From NCBI GenBank assembly GCA_007116915.1, contig SKHQ01000011.1:1-9210 (forward strand): a stretch of 9,210 bases of DNA. Direction: 5' to 3'. Both the position numbers and the translations under genes were made by a program. The notes under the pieces are model-generated. The model was not told the DNA's origin. It made no database searches and saw only the letters and a list, made by a program, of their open reading frames with translations. Below, piece after piece: positions 7,039-9,210 of the stretch (the first letter of the stretch is position 1; each line of letters begins with the position of its first letter). This DNA comes from Candidatus Methanomethylophilaceae archaeon (lineage in GTDB: Archaea; Thermoplasmatota; Thermoplasmata; Methanomassiliicoccales; Methanomethylophilaceae).

Positions 7039-7383
7039 CTATCGGATTCTTTTCGAGAGGAGGGCGTCTAGGACAGCATACGACCATATCGTGACATAGG
7101 GCAGGAATGCCACGACAATCAATCCCATCCCGTAACCGACAGAAGTGTTCGGTGAAGAGACTCTCAGAACATCATATGATAATATGGAGAATACCATCAT
7201 CAGAGCAGAAAAGGCTACTAGTATCATCCCTCTCCAAGACTCTCCCTTGGATATCTGACCGATGCCAGGAACCGCTGCGGAGAACAATGCGGGTTTGATG
7301 CCACTGCGCAGCCTATCTGTATGGATATCCTTCAATCCCCGGGTTTCGAATGCGTTGTCGATCCCTGCTCCGGGAATGTTCAT
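7039..7383 (-). CDS. Small membrane protein with PGxGQ motif, unknown function
   Basis: From the ATG at 7383 the protein has 114 residues. It has a polar N-terminus (about 1-28), a short hydrophobic segment with AVPGIGQISKGESWRG (37-52), then two clear membrane spans, roughly 53-70 and 84-106, and a basic end KRIR. The PGxGQ-x4-GE-x3-G stretch matches the loop in the neighbouring zinc-ribbon protein, so the two are probably related, but this one has no cysteine ribbon. A GTG at 7428 would add 15 residues; a TATA box 26 nt before 7383 favours the shorter start. The stop is TAG. A cytoplasmic-membrane protein is the safe conclusion; no specific role can be given. Confidence 0.62.
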   Translation of the reverse strand: MNIPGAGIDNAFETRGLKDIHTDRLRSGIKPALFSAAVPGIGQISKGESWRGMILVAFSALMMVFSILSYDVLRVSSPNTSVGYGMGLIVVAFLPYVTIWSYAVLDALLSKRIR

Positions 7384-7405
7384 GGTTTCCAATCTACATC
7401 GCGAT

Positions 7406-7412
7406 GATAAAA
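7406..7412 (-). promoter_or_regulatory. TATA-like element of the 7039-7383 gene (leaderless)
   Basis: Minus-strand TTTTATC is centred 26 nt before the ATG at 7383, the same geometry as the TATA boxes of the other two minus-strand genes. It supports the ATG over the upstream GTG. Confidence 0.45.
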
Positions 7413-7450
7413 CCCCTTTGTCGGCCACACGTGATTTGCAACCGGAGAAG

Positions 7451-7459
7451 TTTTAAATA
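7451..7459 (+). promoter_or_regulatory. TATA box of rpl15e
   Basis: TTTTAAATA preceded by GGAGAAG is a good archaeal BRE/TATA arrangement. Transcription should start about 25 nt downstream, near 7480, giving a leader of about 80 nt before the rpl15e ATG. It lies back to back with the promoter of the minus-strand gene at 7039-7383. Confidence 0.6.
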
Positions 7460-7471
7460 GTCTGCAATAAT

Positions 7472-7490
7472 CCGTCAAAGGTAGTGACGG
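7472..7490. repeat. Inverted repeat at the predicted rpl15e transcription start
   Basis: CCGTCA (7472-7477) and TGACGG (7485-7490) form a perfect 6-bp dyad with a 7-nt centre at 7481, which is where the TATA box places the transcription start. It could be an operator for a dimeric regulator. Its right arm is shared with the next hairpin (7487-7502). Confidence 0.45.
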
Positions 7491-7548
7491 GATTAGTCCC
7501 GTTGGAGATGTGCCCCTAAAGGGTGAATCCATAAACGCCGGAAACGGC
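7487..7548 (+). promoter_or_regulatory. Structured 5' leader of rpl15e with three hairpins
   Basis: Three stem-loops are visible in the leader: ACGGGA/TCCCGT (7487-7502, 4-nt loop), a weaker stem with CCC/GGG plus two G-U pairs (7511-7525), and GCCG-GAAA-CGGC (7537-7548), a GNRA tetraloop on a G+C-only stem. The last stem touches the Shine-Dalgarno site, so folding could affect ribosome access. It does not match a riboswitch family that I can confirm; autogenous control by a ribosomal protein is one possibility. Confidence 0.4.
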
Positions 7549-7555
7549 AGGTGAT
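7549..7555 (+). promoter_or_regulatory. Shine-Dalgarno site of rpl15e
   Basis: AGGTGAT lies 4 nt before the ATG at 7560. The in-frame GTG at 7551 falls inside this site, which makes the ATG the real start. Confidence 0.65.
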
Positions 7556-7559
7556 ACAA

Positions 7560-8189
7560 ATGGCGAAGCAGTTTGATGAGGATGCCGCCCCCACAGTGAA
7601 GGGGAAGAGCATGTACCAATACATAGCTGAAGCCTGGAAGAAACCAGGCGAGGGCTATATGAAAGAATTGTCCCTGCAGAGGAGGGTCAAGTGGCGCCGC
7701 GAGGAGAACTTCTCCCGTGTCGAGAGACCCACCCGCCTGGACCGTGCCCGCAAGCTCGGGTACAAGGCCAAGCAGGGATACGTCGTCGTCCGCGGCCGTG
7801 TCCGCAAGGGTTCGATGCATAAGAGGACCATAAAGGGCGGTCGCCGTGCCAAGCGCAAGGGAATCACCAAGATCACCGGTGGCAAGAGCCTGCAGCGGAT
7901 CTGTGAGGAGAGGACGCAGAAGAGGTTCCCCAACCTTGAGGTCCTGAACTCATACTGGGTCGGACAGGACGGTCACCACGAGTGGTACGAGGTCATATTA
8001 GTCGACCCTCACCACCCGGTCATAAAGGCGGACCCCAAGATCAACTGGATCTCCGGGGGCTCCCATAAGGGCCGTGTCTACCGCGGTAAGACCTCTGCTG
8101 GAAAGCGTGGTCGCGGTCTGCACAAGAAGGGTAAGGGAACGGAGAAGATCCGTCCCTCCATCGGAGCCAACAAGGGTCTCGGAAAGTAA
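7560..8189 (+). CDS. rpl15e: 50S ribosomal protein L15e
   Basis: L15e is a large-subunit protein found in archaea and eukaryotes. The 209-residue product is highly basic and shows family landmarks in order: SMYQYIAEAWKKP (17-29), ERPTRLDRARKLGYKAKQG, RAKRKGITKITGGKSLQRICEER, NLEVLNSYWVGQDG, WYEVILVDPHHP and the Gly/Lys-rich tail HKKGKGTEKIRPS. The start follows from the SD site at 7549-7555. Compared with usual L15e proteins, which begin near the SMY segment, there are about 13 extra N-terminal residues including an acidic FDEDAAP stretch. The gene has its own promoter and structured leader and is monocistronic here, converging on the ThiI-like gene 21 nt downstream. Nothing suggests loss of function. 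Confidence 0.95.
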   Translation: MAKQFDEDAAPTVKGKSMYQYIAEAWKKPGEGYMKELSLQRRVKWRREENFSRVERPTRLDRARKLGYKAKQGYVVVRGRVRKGSMHKRTIKGGRRAKRKGITKITGGKSLQRICEERTQKRFPNLEVLNSYWVGQDGHHEWYEVILVDPHHPVIKADPKINWISGGSHKGRVYRGKTSAGKRGRGLHKKGKGTEKIRPSIGANKGLGK

Positions 8190-8210
8190 GGCTTAATCCT
8201 TATGACGGGA

Positions 8211-9047
8211 TCAAACCATTTCCTTTAATCTTCTTTTTATTTCTTCATCATCCATACCGACCAATGGTGCGTACACTGGAACTTCAAATGACATGTCCTT
8301 GAGAGCACCGAAGTCTTCCATTCCCAGGCCGGTGACGACACCAAGAACATCGTCCCCGATGAAAAGCTCAGCATCATCCTTGAGCATCTTAAGATCGGGG
8401 TCGTAAGCCTGTAATAAAGGATGTGCGAGACCGGAGACGAGTATCCGACATCCCCTCTTCATCAACATCCAGGCGGCAAGTGCATCACGATCGTCCTTTA
8501 CGAACGCGATAACCTTTCCCTGAGTCCCCATGGGAAGGCCGCCGGGACCATCCTGGTAAGTATCGAATATGAAAGCCTTGGGACCGCGGACCTCTATGAA
8601 TATCTCCACATCCGGTGAGCTGAGGTCCACTTTGATGCCCAGATGCTCATTGGCCAGGTAGATCGCCGAGCCGGCATTGCGACCGATTTCCACTGATGTG
8701 TAGGGATGCGTCCCCTCCCTCCTTGGCCTGACGGCAAAGGATTGGCCCGGTTGCAGTCTACTCATTGAATAGGCGGCAGCATGCTTGCAAATCTCTTCCA
8801 AGTCGCTACTGCAGGTTTCAGCCACACTCACTGATGCCACACCGAACACGCGACGGATACAGGTCACAGCGGAATCCACATCGTCAGCCTCAACATAGAA
8901 ACGGCCCTCGTCAGAATGGAGTAACGCTTCCACCCTGCCCTTTGCCAATGCGGAGAGGATGTTGTCCCTCAACAGGTTCTCGAATCGCCTGCGCACCATA
9001 CGGCTCTTGAGACCCAGTTCCGCGTAGCGTATGAGGATCGTGCTCAT
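8211..9047 (-). CDS. ThiI-like THUMP-domain protein with a degenerate, shortened PP-loop domain
   Basis: ThiI makes 4-thiouridine at tRNA position 8 and, in some organisms, the thiazole of thiamine. This 278-residue protein aligns with ThiI along its length: the ferredoxin-like start ILIRYAELGLKSRMVRRRFENLL (4-26), a THUMP RNA-binding domain (about 60-165, with FAVRPRREGTHPYTSVEIGR and DLSSPDVEIFIEVRG), the linker GLPMGTQGKV (170-179), then AAWMLMKRGC (191-200), GVVTG (236-240) and VPVYAPLVGMDDEEI (256-270). The ATP-binding PP-loop, normally SGGIDS, reads KDDRDA (184-189) here, and the domain is about half the usual size. Adenylation and sulfur transfer are therefore unlikely, while tRNA binding may remain. 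The ATG at 9047 fits the family N-terminus and a TATA box 26 nt upstream; the frame stays open to 9146 but that runs into the tRNA. Confidence 0.82.
   Translation of the reverse strand: MSTILIRYAELGLKSRMVRRRFENLLRDNILSALAKGRVEALLHSDEGRFYVEADDVDSAVTCIRRVFGVASVSVAETCSSDLEEICKHAAAYSMSRLQPGQSFAVRPRREGTHPYTSVEIGRNAGSAIYLANEHLGIKVDLSSPDVEIFIEVRGPKAFIFDTYQDGPGGLPMGTQGKVIAFVKDDRDALAAWMLMKRGCRILVSGLAHPLLQAYDPDLKMLKDDAELFIGDDVLGVVTGLGMEDFGALKDMSFEVPVYAPLVGMDDEEIKRRLKEMV
8219..8246 (+). terminator. Pyrimidine-rich terminator candidate for rpl15e
   Basis: A plus-strand run of nearly only T and C, including TTTTTATTT, starts about 30 nt after the L15e stop. It lies inside the 3' end of the opposing ThiI-like gene, where it encodes a Lys/Arg-rich tail. 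Archaeal termination typically occurs at T-rich tracts. No hairpin precedes it. Confidence 0.4.
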
Positions 9048-9069
9048 CAGACGGATATTAAGACTCCAC

Positions 9070-9077
9070 TTATAAAC
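9070..9077 (-). promoter_or_regulatory. TATA box of the ThiI-like gene (leaderless)
   Basis: Minus-strand GTTTATAA is centred 26 nt before the ATG at 9047. With no SD site, a leaderless transcript starting at the ATG is likely, and it rules against the longer reading frame that enters the tRNA. Confidence 0.6.
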
Positions 9078-9081
9078 GGTT

Positions 9082-9094
9082 CCTTCCGCGAAGG
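9082..9094. repeat. Small inverted repeat between tRNA-Leu and the ThiI-like promoter
   Basis: On the minus strand CCTTC-GCG-GAAGG forms a perfect 5-bp stem with a 3-nt centre, just upstream of the TATA box at 9070-9077. It could be an operator next to the BRE or a chance dyad. Confidence 0.3.
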
Positions 9095-9098
9095 TTTT

Positions 9099-9106
9099 GA
9101 AAAGAA
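9099..9106 (-). terminator. T-rich terminator after tRNA-Leu
   Basis: Directly after the encoded CCA the minus strand reads TTCTTTTC, a short T-rich tract of the kind that ends archaeal tRNA transcripts. Confidence 0.45.
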
Positions 9107-9194
9107 TGGTGCAGGGGAAGGGATTCGAACCCTCGAACGTCTGCACGACTAGACCCTGAATCTAGCACCTTTGGCCAGGCTCGGTAACCCCTGC
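9107..9194 (-). tRNA. tRNA-Leu (anticodon CAG), CCA encoded
   Basis: Read on the minus strand from 9194, the molecule has acceptor arms GCAGGGG/CCCCTGC, U8, a D arm ACCGAGCCTGGCCAAAGGT, an anticodon stem CTAGA/TCTAG with loop TTCAGGG (anticodon CAG, reading CUG), a long variable arm with stem CGT/ACG as in class II tRNAs, and a T arm GAGGG-TTCGAAT-CCCTT. The discriminator base is A and CCA is encoded in the DNA (9107-9109). There is no intron. Every helix pairs (one G-U in the T stem). Its promoter must lie mostly beyond the right edge of the window. Confidence 0.95.
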
Positions 9195-9210
9195 TTTAGG
9201 ACGCTCAATC

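Noticed and set aside
7504..7562. Resemblance of the rpl15e leader to a fluoride (crcB) riboswitch: GGAGATG, then ATAAAC, then a short G+C stem
   Set aside because: The conserved 3' part (UGAUG followed by CUAC) is absent, the pseudoknot partners do not pair, and the gene is ribosomal, not a fluoride exporter.
9048..9146. Longer form of the ThiI-like protein starting at 9146
   Set aside because: It would overlap the tRNA-Leu gene and the TATA box; the family N-terminus matches the ATG at 9047.

Overview
The window is archaeal chromosome, most likely from a member of Thermoplasmata close to Methanomassiliicoccales. The domain call is firm: L21e, L15e, Rpo4/RpoF and DUF655 occur together in the archaeal order L21e-rpoF-DUF655-ksgA, a family B DNA polymerase is present, several genes have TATA boxes about 26 nt before the start codon, and Shine-Dalgarno sites are of the AGGTGA type. 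The order-level call is an inference from protein style and cannot be proved from this window.

Positions 1-1947 hold a tight plus-strand information-processing operon: the 3' part of rpl21e, rpoF, a DUF655 helix-hairpin-helix protein and the 16S rRNA dimethyltransferase ksgA, with gaps or overlaps of -4 to +21 nt. Positions 1977-5565 continue on the same strand with a Ygr210-type YchF-family GTPase and, 4 nt later, a complete proofreading DNA polymerase B with two possible clamp-binding motifs in its tail. Positions 5602-6375 encode an orphan relative of MtrA, the corrinoid subunit of methyl-tetrahydromethanopterin:CoM methyltransferase. It keeps the cobalamin-ligand histidine but has no membrane anchor and no other mtr gene nearby.

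Positions 6376-7450 look more A+T-rich and less conserved. They hold two small minus-strand membrane proteins, one with a zinc ribbon, that share a PGxG-x4-GE membrane motif. Positions 7451-8189 carry rpl15e with its own TATA box and a leader rich in inverted repeats. It converges on a minus-strand ThiI-like THUMP protein (8211-9047) whose PP-loop ATP site is degenerate. A tRNA-Leu(CAG) with encoded CCA (9107-9194, minus strand) lies just upstream of that gene.

Most of the window is core transcription, translation and replication machinery. The points that deserve a second look are the MtrA-like protein, the catalytically degenerate ThiI-like protein, a single in-frame UAG separating rpoF from DUF655 (relevant if the organism uses pyrrolysine), and the structured rpl15e leader. 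I saw no CRISPR array, insertion sequence, prophage or defence system.
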